A program made the translations under genes and the position numbers. This document shows, piece by piece, positions 26,501-38,262 of a stretch of DNA of 64,000 bases (within the stretch, counting starts at the first letter, position 1; each line of letters starts with the position of its first letter). Source of the stretch: Oryzias latipes. Taxonomy: Eukaryota > Chordata > Actinopteri > Beloniformes > Adrianichthyidae. The notes under the pieces were generated by a model. The model did not search any database and was not told where the DNA came from. It saw only the letters and a program-made list of their open reading frames with translations. The stretch lies in NCBI RefSeq assembly GCF_002234675.1, contig NC_019867.2:7057561-7121560 (forward strand), written 5' to 3'.

Positions 26501-27306
26501 TAGGCTTCCCGCCCTCTCAGTTATGTAAACAAAAGCTGGACATGGCGCAGCATTCTCTTTCCTCTGTTCCAACTATGCATTTAGACAGAAACATGCTGTC
26601 ATGTTTAGGTTTCTGTGAGGTCATTTAACCCAGTAAAGGTACAGTATCACTTTTAATTATCGGTATTGTAAAAAGTCAAAACATACATTCTTTACATGCA
26701 TCTATCAAAACATAAACGTCCATCTTCATGTCCAGATCCATTTTTCTGCTTTACCAAATCCTATCCCTCTTGCTCTTATTGGTCCTGAAGAGTCCAGTAG
26801 GGTCCTTTACTGAGCATATGTCTCTGTAACTAATGTCCTCAAAAGTTCTGAATTAGTGGATAAGAAGTCTTGTACACCATGTCCTCACAGTTGATTCTTA
26901 ATTGGCTCTGGTTGTGATGTTCATTTTTTCTAAAAGTTAGTAATGCATGTGCATAAGAAGCTACAAGGCATCTGAATGTATGTTTGCACATGTCGTCTGT
27001 CTCAGTGCTTTTGCATTTTGTAAGCAGTAGTTTCTCGTCCAGGTGTTTGTGTAGCTCTGTCCGTCCTGTATTCACCGTTTAGTGTTTTATTTATTTACTT
27101 TTTGGTTCTTTGTTTCACTGCTTAGTTTCTTATCAACCCTCTTGTGTGTTTTGTGTCTGCGTCGTCTGTGTGCGTAGGCCGGTATTGCAGGAGCACCCGC
27201 TCGTGCTGTATCCGCTGTGAAGAACATGAACCTGCCGGAAATGCCCAGAAACATCAACATTGGTGACATCAGCATAAAAGTGCCAAATTTACCTTCCTTC
27301 AAGTAG
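17504..27306 (+). CDS. ap3s1: AP-3 complex subunit sigma-1, complete, six exons
   Basis: Encodes the small sigma subunit of the heterotetrameric AP-3 adaptor, which sorts cargo from endosomes and trans-Golgi to lysosomes and lysosome-related organelles, including pigment granules. Coding exons are 17504-17572, 20083-20174, 21941-22052, 22129-22200, 22560-22667 and 27178-27306. All borders are GT/AG and frames join without error to 193 residues, the same length as human AP3S1. The start MIKAILIFNNHGKPRLSKFY and the internal block YRHYATLYFVFCVDSSESEL are hallmarks of the longin-like sigma fold. The end VPNLPSFK matches the sigma-1/sigma-2 type of AP-3 rather than other AP complexes. The upstream gene cdo1 is divergent. 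Intron 5 (4.5 kb) is the longest and holds several repeats. No break or odd residue is seen. Confidence 0.98.
17573..20082 (+). other. ap3s1 intron 1
   Basis: A 2.5-kb intron of mostly unique AT-rich sequence. I see only short chance reading frames and no clear mobile element. Confidence 0.6.
20256..21375 (+). mobile_element. TTAA-flanked inverted-repeat element (copy A), with nested insertion
   Basis: The left end reads TTAAAGACCCACTCTGA and the right end reads GATCAGAGTGGGTCT, which are inverted relatives of each other. The interior matches the other copies in this window, for example CATTTTTCTAATGATGGA near the left end and a TAGAAAATACG motif. It carries no coding sequence, so it is a non-autonomous element. 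A second element interrupts it at 20431-21084. It lies in ap3s1 intron 2. Confidence 0.8.
20431..21084. mobile_element. Second transposon-like element nested in copy A
   Basis: The left end ACAGTTTTCTCCGC resembles the inverted right end (ACAGTGTTCCTCCGC when read from the other strand). The reading of copy A breaks off before this block and resumes after it at GTTGTGATGTAG. The interior includes a run of 15 A near 21008. No transposase is visible. Confidence 0.6.
23309..23754. mobile_element. MITE-like element
   Basis: The left end ACCGTATTTTTCGGAGAATA and the right end GACTTATAGTCCAAAAAACA form imperfect inverted ends typical of a very common fish repeat around a 'tattttccggactataag' core. 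About 445 bases with no coding sequence. Confidence 0.6.
25100..25630 (-). mobile_element. TTAA-flanked inverted-repeat element (copy B), reverse
   Basis: It begins TTAAGTCCCACTCCGATC and ends ATCAGAGTGGGCCTTTAA. The interior reads as the reverse complement of copies D, E and F. Ends and TTAA flanks are both preserved. Confidence 0.8.
26050..26240 (+). repeat. LINE (L2/CR1-like) 3' end fragment
   Basis: GCTGTAACAATTGAATTTCC followed by CCAATGTGGGATCAAAAAAG and short TCTCTA/ATCT tail repeats is the usual 3' end of a fish L2-type non-LTR element. Only the tail remains. Confidence 0.65.
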
Positions 27307-27908
27307 TGGCAGTGAGATCCAGAACCTGCAGATGTCCACCACCGTTTACCATGAAGTAATCTGTTTACCAACACCTAACTTAAATCAAAAAAGTTTGAAG
27401 GTACTGAGTGATTTGACACTCCCTTTATTTCTGTTTTTTTCCTGTTCAAAGATAAATGTAAAGAGTTTTAGCCATTTGAAAGGAAAAAATATATCTATAT
27501 AATTATCTGTGTTACATTCCTGACACATACATTCACCTTTAGCAGTTCCGACTTATTGCAGTTTCTGACTAAAACCATTTTACTTGAACAAATGTTTCGC
27601 TCCAAAGACAAAGCAAGACAATTTGTGACTTTTTGGTTGATTTTTTTTCACTCCAGATTAGAAAAGTCAACCAAAAAAAGACTTGTAAATGGGGTAATAT
27701 CCATTTCAGAATGGGGAAAAGATCTGTTGACGTTTAAATATGAAATTCAGAATACAAACATTTCAGATACTGTCTGAAAAACATGGCTTTATTAAGTGTG
27801 TATTTGGTGACAAAAAAGTTTTTTTCTTATTTGCACAATATTGTAAAAATATTTATCATCTCTTGTCAGATGTTTCTAAGTTCTTATCTATTTCTCTTCT
27901 TTTTCAAC

Positions 27909-27914
27909 AATAAA
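27909..27914 (+). terminator. ap3s1: ap3s1 polyadenylation signal
   Basis: AATAAA lies about 600 bases after the ap3s1 stop, followed by a T/G-rich stretch (TTGCTGTTTGTTGTTTTTG) suitable as a downstream element. Confidence 0.65.
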
Positions 27915-28489
27915 TGATGAAAATCCTTCTTTGCTGTTTGTTGTTTTTGATGTTTTTTGTGTACCTAAAGTGTATCTAAAGCGTCCAAAATGTTTATTAT
28001 CATGTGTGAAACTTTATCTCATTAAAGTAGACCAATAAGAAGACCAAAAATAAATGGCTAAAGATCCAAACCAATTTTTGTAATCCCATTTTTGGAGCTA
28101 AAGTCGTAGATGTGTTGGTGAATAAAACTTATGTCCATTTTAAAACTTCTGTTAATGTAATCTCTATTTAAAAAAAGCCCTTGGTGAATAAAAGTTGAGT
28201 AGATGTTAACATTCAGGTTTATATTTCTGCAAAATTGTAATTTTTCATTCCAAATTATTGCTTGTCATCTGTTAGAACATTATAAAAAGAGTGACCAGAA
28301 GTTTAAAACAGTTTGAAAGCATGAATGATTCAATGTAGAAAGCTTTCACAATGGTAAACCAATCAGTTACAGTTTTTCAGTTCTGCAAGATTTCCCACTT
28401 AAAAACGGAGAGGTCTTCAGTATTCATCATACATTCATTTTAGCTGTGTCAGACAGAATGTTAAAGAAGAATCTTAGAAACTACATTTG

Positions 28490-29295
28490 AGAAAACACTA
28501 GATTGCTTCTGCAAACATTTGTAAAGGAACGTGCAGCTCTCAAAAACGTTGAACTATAGCATGGTACTGGATTAGGACGCCACCTGTCACACTACTTTGA
28601 TTCAAAATAAAATGAAAATAATCGAGAACAGCACCTCAGGGAGAAAGTGGCAGTCCTCATGAACTAACAAATGACTAGTGAGCACAAAAGTTGGCAATTT
28701 GCGGCAAAGTCAATCGCTGTTGAACTCCAAACTTCATGTCAGCTCCAAAGGCATGGGGTTTATGGGGTTTAATTGATGGACATTTCTGGGTTTAGAAGTT
28801 GCCAGGAGACCTCTGTCTGACTACGTTGCGCAGAGTGTGAAATTTGATGGGGGGAGGATTATGGTCTGGGCCTGCTTATCAGGAGCGGAGTTTATCATAG
28901 ATAAAAGGAACTTCGAACGCTTTAACAATTTTTTTTATTAACAGTTAGAGGTGACTCTTGAATCTATTTCAACATGGCCATCCATGGGTGCACAAAGCAA
29001 GATCCGTAAAGGCATGGATAAGTGAGTTTGGTGTGGAAAAAACCCAGCTGGCCTGCACTGAGACCTGACTTCAACCTGATGAAAGACCTTTCATGATTCA
29101 TTACAGCGTAAATTGTGAGTCAGGCTTTTCTGTCCAACATCAGTTTGTACTTCAATTGCGCAGACTTCCCTATAAACACATTCTAAAACCTATGAACCTA
29201 TCCAGAGGAGCTGAACCTCATATAGCTAAGGGTGGACTGACATCAAAAGCAAAAGAACAAATACTTTTGGGACAAGGGTGTCAGTTTTCATACAT
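28490..29295 (+). pseudogene. Decayed Tc1/mariner transposase copy
   Basis: Nucleotide text typical of fish Tc1-like transposase genes runs through the block. GTTGCCAGGAGACC, GGAGGATTATGGTCTGGG, TGCACAAAGCAAGATCCGTA, CAGCTGGCCTGCACTGAGAC and TGTCCAACATCAGT appear in the expected order. Deletions and stops break every frame, so no active DDE enzyme is made. It sits in the gap between ap3s1 and commd10, where human has LVRN and ARL14EPL. Confidence 0.88.
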
Positions 29296-29689
29296 TATAA
29301 AAATGTATTTACTGTCACATTTTTAAGATAAGACATTAGCTAAAGTGAACACTTAAAAAGGGAAAAATGAAAAAGTTTTTAATCACCAAAGTCATCTGTT
29401 TAGGTTTTTCTAGGGAGGAATGTGACATTGGCTTCCAACTTACAATGTTACGTTCTGAGTAAATGCATGAATGTCTGATATCCAGGAAGTAATATGGATT
29501 CATGTCCATAACCTGTCAATACATTTGGAAATCTGCGGTTATTTAGGATATTCATTTTCTTTAGATTTTCAATGATGTAATGTCCAAGTTTTTGTTTAAT
29601 TTTATTTTTGTAAATAACCATCGTCCTTCATTTTTAATACGTTTCGTTTCCTCGCAACTCACTGCGCATCCTTACTGCGCAGCATTGAC

Positions 29690-29725
29690 TGTCACGTGAG
29701 CGTCATCCGGAAGTAAAAGTGTCAA
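29690..29725 (+). promoter_or_regulatory. commd10: commd10 promoter motifs (E-box and ETS site)
   Basis: TCACGTGAGCG (E-box CACGTG) is followed within ten bases by CCGGAAGT, an ETS/GABP-type site. They lie 60-90 bases before the commd10 ATG in a TATA-less, CpG-richer patch, as in many housekeeping promoters. Confidence 0.5.
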
Positions 29726-29786
29726 CAGTTAGGATGATGCTTTTTTGATACTATTTCTCAAAATACAGAATTAAAAAACGGGGGAA

Positions 29787-32700
29787 ATGGCTTCTGTCTT
29801 AAAAGAAACACAAAGGTGAGTCCGTTACGATTTAATTAGTAAATAACCTATCTTCGTGGTGCTAATCTTGTTCGTAAAATACTTAAGAGCAAAACACATC
29901 ATTAGCAACATGCAGTTGATGCTAAAGTATTAAATCCTTGAGTACAAATAAGTTTATTTTGCTTAAGAAAATAAATTTGCTCCCTTGTAGTTAGTTTTGC
30001 TGACAAAACGTGACAATGTTGTGCTCAACGTGATCATCATGCACGACTGACCATGATACAATATTCTTTGTCAATGGTAAAACCTGGTGATAAAATGAAA
30101 CAAGTAATACATGTACTTATAAAAACCTGTCATTTTCAATGTGCCAGATACAGACTTTGATCCCTGAACACTAGAAACATTGAGGTTTTCATTTTGCAGC
30201 CTTATGTAAATGAAATTAATTAAAAAAAAACATGATACACTATGGTAGATAGATCAAGAGTTGATAAGACAGGATGCAGAACTTCTGTGGAACTGATCAT
30301 AATAGTTGTGATTAAGTATCAGTTAATTTCTGATGTTTTGAATCAAAATCCAAGCAAACCAGATTAAGATGATTAGGACATACAGTAGAGGGACAGTAAA
30401 ATTATTGGTAAAAGAATGTTGGGGTTTGAGCTGCTTTCAAAGGGGTCCAGAGGAACACTAACTAAAAGGAGCTTCAGTGATTTGGAGCCAAACTTCTAAC
30501 TTTTCTGTTTAAAAAAAAAAAAAAAGAATTTTAACAAAACTCAGACTGAGATATCCATATCAGTCTGATTGTTAAAAAAAATGGTAAAACTTTCTGGTCA
30601 TTTTTAGAACAATTTACCACCTTACTACTCCTTCACAAACAGCATAGATTATAGTTACTCTATAATCTATTTTTGACAGTCACACACTATCAACAGTGAC
30701 TATTTTTCTTTATAAGATTGTAGAAAGTAATGTGATCCTAAAGTAAAAAATGAATCAAATAAGGCATTAACTACAAAAAGGAACTTGAAAAAATTAATCA
30801 ACAAGAGAAACTAAATGAAAAAGATTAGAAAAAAGACACACATTTTAACTGAAACATTCAACTAGACATTGAAAGAAAATTGATCTAATGGCAAAAACTA
30901 GTATTTAAGTTTTAAATGCTTAAAAATCTGATAAATTTTCTTTTGAAAGCCAACATATTTCAGCAAGAAATGCCAGTTTCTCAAAAAAACTAACAAAAAC
31001 ATAATAACTGGTTTTACACAAGCCTTAAAAAGTACATTATATTTACTGTGAATAAATAATAGTGGGATTCAGTGATGAATCTTAATTCTGTTCTGGGGAA
31101 GGAGACGAAGTCTGGGTTCAGAGAAACATGCACACTTTCATGATCATTCCTACTTTCTGGTTGCATTTTAGGAAAAAAAAAAAACACGAGGAGAAACAGG
31201 ATTTACCAAGTCTGCAGTAATAGCTCATCAACTCGTTAATAAAATATAAATGGAACACTGAAAAGTCTGTTTTAAACTAATTCAAGCTGCAATCAAAGGC
31301 GATGTTTTTATTTTATTTTTTGTATACCTGTTTAGTGGCTGTGTCTGTAGAAACCCTTTACACCAGTTATTTATGCCTAACCCAATTTTTGGTTGCACCT
31401 TTCACACTTAATTTGCTGGTCGTATTTACTCTGAGCTGCACAGAGCTGGTTCACATGTATTGACTTGTGCCCATATCAACTCACGTATATAAATACATAA
31501 AAGCATCAAACCTGCATACTAACCAGAATAGTTTTCCCCAATGTAGAAGTCTGAACCCATTATTCATCAATGTTTTTGACACTTGTGTCTGTTCTGTCTA
31601 AACAGCATTAAAGAGGCGGTGACCTTCATCAACACGGTTGACTTGAATAAGTTCTCCAAGCTCATCTCGCGGATCATTCAAAAGCTTCATTTGAAGGTAA
31701 AAGGAGCACTTCATTCTTGTGAGGAAGCGATGGCGTGTCAGAGAGAGCCGTCTGTGCCTAATGACAGTGGAGCATCTGTCAGGCCTTGAATTCCCATGTG
31801 TGACATGCTGCTGTTTACCCCACTGGAGATGCCGTCCAGCTTCCTTTATACCTGCTGTGTTCACTGACCTGTAACATGCTGTATGACGATATGCAATAAA
31901 ATATCGTTAAATAAAACAGGTGTTAATGATATTTGTGGTGATAAAAGTTTTGCCTTTAACCACATGACTTTTTGTTTTTTATTTCACCTTTTTCATATTA
32001 TTTGTATCAAATGATGCTTTTGTTTAAAACTGTTTGTGCCTCATTTTGTTGGTGAAACTTTAAAGTGTTGAAGCTAATGCTAAAGTGTTGAAAGTAGCTT
32101 TTCAGTGTGACTTGTTGAAAGTTAAATTTATGGACAGATGTGTTTTGATAGTGACAGCCATTTGTTTTCTTCACAGGGGGAAAAACCATTCAGTGAAGAA
32201 GAAGAAGAAAAAGTCCAGGTTGCTCTCTCATTGGACAAACGGGGTCTGAATTTAGTCCTGGAGACAACTGCTTTTGTACTTGAGCAGGTCGGTGTTTGAC
32301 CTTTTTTGACAGATTTCTTACACTTTGAATTCAGTTAGTATAAATGTTATACTGCTACTTTTTAAATGGCTTAATGTTCTTGAGATATACAAATATTGAA
32401 AGAAGACCAACTAAAAGTAGTCCTGCGTAATTAGACTCAATTGGAATAATTAATAAACATATATTTAATTTTTATTGCCTGTTTTTTAAAATCTTAAATG
32501 TTACTCAAAGTGGGTTTTGTTGGAAGGTCATTAGCATAAACCAGAACTGGTTTTGTTGTAAAAAATTAAATGTTAAAAATTCTGGTTTAAACTTTGCCTA
32601 ACAATATGTAATTTAAGATTTTTTAGCCTTAGACAATATCCTGCATTTCCAGCAGGGGTCAGTGTTGTATTGTTGATGAGTTTGTCTGGCAAAGTTTTGA

Positions 32701-35700
32701 TTTTTCCTACCAGTGCAGTGTAGTTTTATTGTCTGTTGCCTTCTGTTCCTGCTTTTAGGCAGCTTACCATAACATAAAACCAGCATCTCTGCAGCAGCAG
32801 CTGGAGGGGATTCATGTGAGCCCAGAAAAGGCTGAGGTGTTTGCGCAGGCTTGGGCCACAGCTGGACCTGACCTCCTGGAGAAGCTAAAACGTAACATTT
32901 TTGCTCCTAAGAAGGTAATATGATTGGATTTCTCATCTTACACAGATTGTGTTAAATATGTGGGAAGCAGCACTGACGTAACACAGTTCAATAAATATGG
33001 TGTTTTTGGCCAAAATCAAAACCGTCGTTGTTTTGTAGGATAAAGTTTCTGCAGTGCGATAGTTGTTCATTAAAAGTTCACCTCCGCAAGTTGTGGATGG
33101 GACTATTTCTGCGTAGCAACTCCGGCCCCCTTCCCCTCCCGGTTGCTGAGAGCGCTTTGTTTACACTCTCTCCCACTAGCTTACAGCCCCTCACATCCCC
33201 AACCTAAAGTTACAGATGAAACAAAAATGGCGAGCTATCCAGCCGTACAGTTTTCAGCCAGATGCCAGCACATTTTTTATCAGAGTGGGTCTTTATATCA
33301 AAGAATGCACATTTGTGTCTTAAATTCAAAAGGTTTTTCGTCATTTTTGATGGTAAATTGTTGCATTATACAAAAAAGAAGTTTATAATGTTTTTATTTT
33401 TGCTGTATTTAAAAAACAACATATTTCTAAGAAAATAAAAAAAAAATATTACTTTTCTGATGCCTAAAAAAGAATCTCTATTAGAGTTTAATTTATATTA
33501 GACCTGCTCGGTTGAACAAGTGCAATTTGTACAAGTGAGTGCCTAAAAATGGCTTAAATGAACATAAAAGCACATTGGTGCTTTTAAAGCAATAAGATAA
33601 TGTTGATTAATGCTCCTGAGGAAGCATGAGACTGCTTCCAATTGGATCACATGAACCATGATAAACTAAACTATATTGGATTATTTTTTTGTCATTATTT
33701 TGTTGTTTTTAAGATGGTGAGTAACATGTATAGCTCAAGGCGTCACTGGAGGCTTTAAGATAATCTTTCCTCTGCTGTTCAACAAATTAGTCACATCAAC
33801 TCATCACTAATTAGCTTTTTCTTTCCCATATCTACCAACAGCAAGTTACGTGACAAAATGTCCCTGTTTTCTGTTGTGATTGCGAAGGAACTCTCTGAAT
33901 TAATGTTTTTTTATTTAAAATATAATCCTCTTAAAAAAACACAAACAGAAATGTTTCTAAATTTAGTGGGATAGGATTTAAAGTGGAAAAAAAAAACCTA
34001 TCCAACATTCAACCAAATGTCTGTGCTTTTTTTAGTAAATTAAATTCTCATGCGTTTAGTTAGATTTATTTTCCTTCTACTAAAATGAAATTGGATCACA
34101 TAATGGAGCTGTAATGTCAAAGACTTGAAAAATGTGGCCAAGCCTTTCCCTTCCTCACACCTGTCCTCTGATGCTGTAGAAGCATCCAAACCCAATAAGT
34201 CACATCTGTTTTATTATTATTATGGCCTCTGTCTGCATCATAAAACACTTAAGTGCCTTGCCTTGACTCAGTGCTGCTAATTCATCACACTGCTGCCGCT
34301 GACTGATAACATTTCCCCTCAGTAAATCACACCAGCAGGTGGGAGGTTGCTGAGATGAGTGTGATGGGACACTACAAGGTTTAAAATCCCATGGGCTTGT
34401 CCATAGATGTTTTATAAAAAATAAAAAAAAGGGTTGGACAGAGGTCATTAGCAACCCAGTAACACAGGATACAAGATAACTGGTACACATTTTAAAATAA
34501 ATTTTGTGTTAAAATCAACTTGTGGAAACATCTGGATTTATAAAGCACCAGTTTAAAATTGAGGTTGTCTCAAAGTTCGACACAAAAAGCAAGAAACATC
34601 AAGTTTTAATAATTACAATTCAGTCACCATATCATTCCATTAAGGTCTGATTATAGTAATTGTGTAATAACAGCCTTTATAAATGACCAAACCAGATTAC
34701 ATAGAGGGATTTTCAGTGTAATCCCTGGATTGAGGAAGCAAAAGGGGACATTGGAAAAGGAAAATCCTCAATGGAAGATGGAAAGAAACCACCAGCACAA
34801 CCAGACTCAGCATTCAATTCAATAAATCAAACAATACTAGTTAAATAATTGAGTGAACATGTCTCTATAGGGTAATATTTTATAGACCAAACATAAAGTT
34901 ACAGAGCGATAAATGAAGACATTTTTGCTATCAATCTACATAAACATATTTAACAAATTGGTTTTTGGTGTGATCTTTTTTTTTTTAAGTTATCGTTCCA
35001 GTCAGTGAAGGGGAATCCAAACCTTTTGCAAAGAAGGTCAGGAAAATAGCAGAAATAGTTATCTTATTTAGAAGTACATACCATTGTGGTTTTCACAGAA
35101 GCAAATAACTTCTGTTCTTCTCGTTTGGCCCTTAAGGCTCTGAACGTCAAGCAGCCACAGGCTGTTGACACATGTTTACAATGCCTATAACATAATTTAG
35201 CCAATCACAAGAAATGTTACTTCTCATGGAAATTACTGGAGGCTTTATATTACTGATTTTATGACAGGAGCCGGTAGAAATTTGAACGCCTGGCGCATTG
35301 GGCCCAGACTTTGGACATGCCTGTTTTAGTGTTTAGTGTTATACAGAATCCTAAAGTAAATGATTGTGTTTGGCGGAAAAACCTTTAGTCTCTGTTAGTA
35401 ATTCAAAGACTCTCATATGCTAAAAATCCTCTGAACCCATCTACGACTCAGAAAACTCAAGTTCTGATACTTTTTGTTTCACTTTTCACAACCTTTTGAT
35501 GTTTTTTCCCCACAGTCAGTAAAAGAAAAGCACAGAGCCGTCTTTCCATGTTCCCGTCACCTCCTTTGACTGTTCTCAGTATGTTCATGAAAGTTCTCCT
35601 TCTTGCACATCAAGAAACGTGTCACCACTCTTCCCGGTCGCTTCCTCACTCTCAATTTGGGAATTTAACTGTTTCTGCTTTTCTCATGAATAGTCCTGAT

Positions 35701-35976
35701 GCTCTTATTTAACATGAAACACAATAAAATGACCAAAAAAAAAGAGAAACTTTTATGCATTAACAGTGTAAGAAGGCCAACAATTGCTGGTCTTTGTGAA
35801 ATCCACCTGCAGTGTATTTATGCAACAGATTTGGTAAAACTAATTCTTGTCTGTTTGTCTTCTAGCTGGATTATGTTGGCTGGCAGTTGAACCTACAGAT
35901 GGCCCAGTCCAGCCAGGCCAGACTCAAGTCTCCCAGCGCTGTCCTTCAACTGGGGCTCCGCAGCGAAGACTCTGTG
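29787..35976 (+). CDS. commd10: COMM domain-containing protein 10, first five exons (3' end missing)
   Basis: COMMD10 is a cytosolic subunit of the COMMD heteromeric ring in the CCC/Commander complex, which recycles cargo from endosomes. It has also been linked to NF-kappaB control. Coding exons are 29787-29815, 31606-31696, 32177-32287, 32759-32914 and 35866-35976, with matched phases and GT/AG sites, giving 166 residues of about 202. The N-terminal helical domain includes [20 protein letters not shown], an acidic run SEEEEEEK-like patch at the start of exon 3, and [19 protein letters not shown]. The C-terminal COMM domain begins with [20 protein letters not shown] in exon 5. After the donor at 35977 the remaining ~36 residues were not found, so the last exon or exons probably lie beyond the window. 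The start gives a short nine-residue first exon, MASVLKETQ, shorter than the human N-terminus. Confidence 0.95.
29816..31605 (+). other. commd10 intron 1
   Basis: A 1.8-kb AT-rich intron. It holds a perfect 11-base hairpin, ATAGATTATAG at 30644-30654 with its complement at 30660-30670. Nothing else stands out. Confidence 0.6.
32915..35865 (+). other. commd10 intron 4
   Basis: A 2.95-kb intron containing partial element copy C near its start. The rest is AT-rich and appears unique, with no recognised exon. Confidence 0.6.
33046..33296 (-). mobile_element. TTAA-type element (copy C), truncated, reverse
   Basis: The right end ATCAGAGTGGGTCTTTAT matches the family terminus. The interior (CACTAGCTTACAGCCCCTCA, then a block around ATGGCGAGCTATCCAGCCGT) matches copies B and G. 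The other terminus is missing. Confidence 0.7.
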
Positions 35977-37832
35977 GTATGAGCTCATGGTTTGCAGATT
36001 CCTGTTTGTCTCTTCCCTTTATCTCATGCCGTCACCGTGTATGCATAGCAGCCGCAGCATGCAGTGCAATTAGGTTATTATTTTGCACTCAAACTACCCA
36101 AGAAGAATCTCCCGAATGCCCTTCTCTAAACAATAAGCAGCAAACTTCATTCTGTTTGTCTCCAACAAGCTTTGGAGTGACTGGAGCGTAAAGACCAGAG
36201 ATCAGGGAACTTGTTATCTGAAACAACTAGGGTCTCTTTGTGGTCTAGAGAGCCTTAACTAAAATCATGCAGCATGTGTGTTTATTCTGGAGATGAATTT
36301 AAAGTCCATTAGAGATGATTAGCTTTGCTCTCCACATTCTATGCAGTTCTTGCATATTTTAAAAAACCCATTTGTGAAATACCCTGATAATCCCTCAGTC
36401 CAAGGCAGTTGTAATATAATAATAAAAATAAAAAACACCAGGAAATCTGAAGAAAATATTGTTTTGACAGTAGATTTGGGTAATGCCACATGCTTACTCT
36501 GACTGACAGGACTTTATAATCCTCTTTTACTCATTTCTGTCTTTTCCTCTGGGAGAAATGCTGCTCTGCTAGCTCCTCAAAATCGGTTTCCTTGTTACGG
36601 TAAACAGTTTTCAACCTTTGAAGCGCGTGGCTTACATTTATTTATACTTAATCTTTTATTTCTCCTAACAAGATCTCAACAGTTACTCGGTGAAGCTTTG
36701 TTGGTGTTTTAACAAACAAACCTAAAGACTGTAAAGGCTCCATGCTACTGTTGTCAAGGATACAGGAAATGTTAGTTATGGTCTTGAGGCATTCATTCTT
36801 TTAAAACAGTTTCTGCCTCAAATCTGTGAGGCTGATTATCCTCTGAGCCTGGATAGTGTTGTTCCAGCTGACTAGCCAAGTGTTTTTCCTTGAGTGCTGC
36901 TTTGTATTCAGCCCCTGGAGAATGCCGGCTCAGCCTAAACGTGGAATTAACCATGACATATTTAAATTCTGCCATCTTAAATGTTGGCCTATAGGCAAAA
37001 GCTAAAAAAAAAAATGTCTTTCTTTATCTTTCTGAAAGCTGCTGCAGTGAGACTCTTTTAATGTTTGGGACTGTTTTCTGCTGTTTTCCTTGGGCTTAAA
37101 AGGGAGATTAATTTATTTAAATCCACTAACACAATTCCCCTTGTGGGAGAAGATAGCTTTGGGGCTAAAACAAGGCAGGGTAAACGAGGAGAATCACTCA
37201 ACTTCAAGGTGCACTTCTACTTTTGACCTGCTGAGGGCACTATTGTCTCACAGATAGTTTAGCATCTCATGTGAACAGAAATAAAAAGCATAGAATTCCT
37301 CTCACTTTGTATTGACTCTTTTAATTTTCTTAGGTGTTTTCTGATGAATGTTTCCTGACAACATCTTAGTTTTTTCTTTTACCCTGAAGAGTTTTTGTGT
37401 GTGGTTTCTTTGGAATTTTAAATGTAAATTAGTGAAATGAACACAATTCAGTAGAAACTGTCATACTAATTTTTTTTTTTTACTTCTTAGTGTCCTAAAG
37501 AAAGAGACTATAAGGAAAACAGCAAATTGGGGAGAGTAGAGGATTATGATGACGAAAACCTGGGTGTGAGTAATGAATGCAAAGAGGATAAAGGTGACAA
37601 AATTAGCAGTAAGGAATAAAGACAGTAGCACTTTATGTTGATTTCCTGGAACCCAAGTAGAGATTGGGGCTCTCCCCTTCAAACAAGCCTTTTATTTCAT
37701 TAAAGCTGTCACCGAGGAGGGGGAGGACTGCCAGAGCGTCTCATATCTCTTTCTCTAAACAACATGTGACATGCAGAGCATCTTGAGTAAAGTAGATCTG
37801 AGAAGACACTTGAAATTAAGAGAGCTCTGATT

Positions 37833-38262
37833 TTAAAGACCCACTCCGGTGAAAATTGTGTTTTGTTTTTTGACATGTTTTTGTGGTATTTTTCTGATGA
37901 TGGAGGACATCTATAAGTCAAAAAGAGTCAAAGAGTCAAAGAGTATTTCTTTATTTAAATCATGCGGGACCATGACCAAGAGCAGATACAAAAAAAATGC
38001 AGTTTGAAAGTATTTGTGACGTAGAAAATACGCTGGGCGGGACACAAGCTCCCTGCTCCCAGTGAAAGGGAGGAAAAGGGCGGGCGGGGTTGCTACCATG
38101 GCGTGGTCCTGCCCACAAGTCAAAGGCGAACTTCTAATGAACTACTGCCATACCGCAAAAACTATGCTTTTTATTTTGGCTAAAATCTGCATATTCATTG
38201 TTAAAAGACCTCTGGGAATGCTTTTAAAATAGCTCAAAAGGTGATTGGAGTGGGAAAGAATT
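37833..38262 (+). mobile_element. TTAA-flanked inverted-repeat element (copy D)
   Basis: Begins TTAAAGACCCACTCCGGTG, continues CATTTTTCTGATGATGGA-like text, and ends near AAAAGGTGATTGGAGTGGG. The outermost bases of the right end are mutated. Non-coding. Confidence 0.78.

Larger units (their letters stand above)
22668..27177 (+). other. ap3s1 intron 5
   Basis: A 4.5-kb intron containing a MITE-like block (23309-23754), a C-rich patch near 24395, element copy B (25100-25630) and a LINE tail (26050-26240). No extra exon was recognised. Confidence 0.6.

Noticed and set aside
28490..29295. Active Tc1/mariner transposase
   Set aside because: The homologous text is in order but deletions and stops break all frames.
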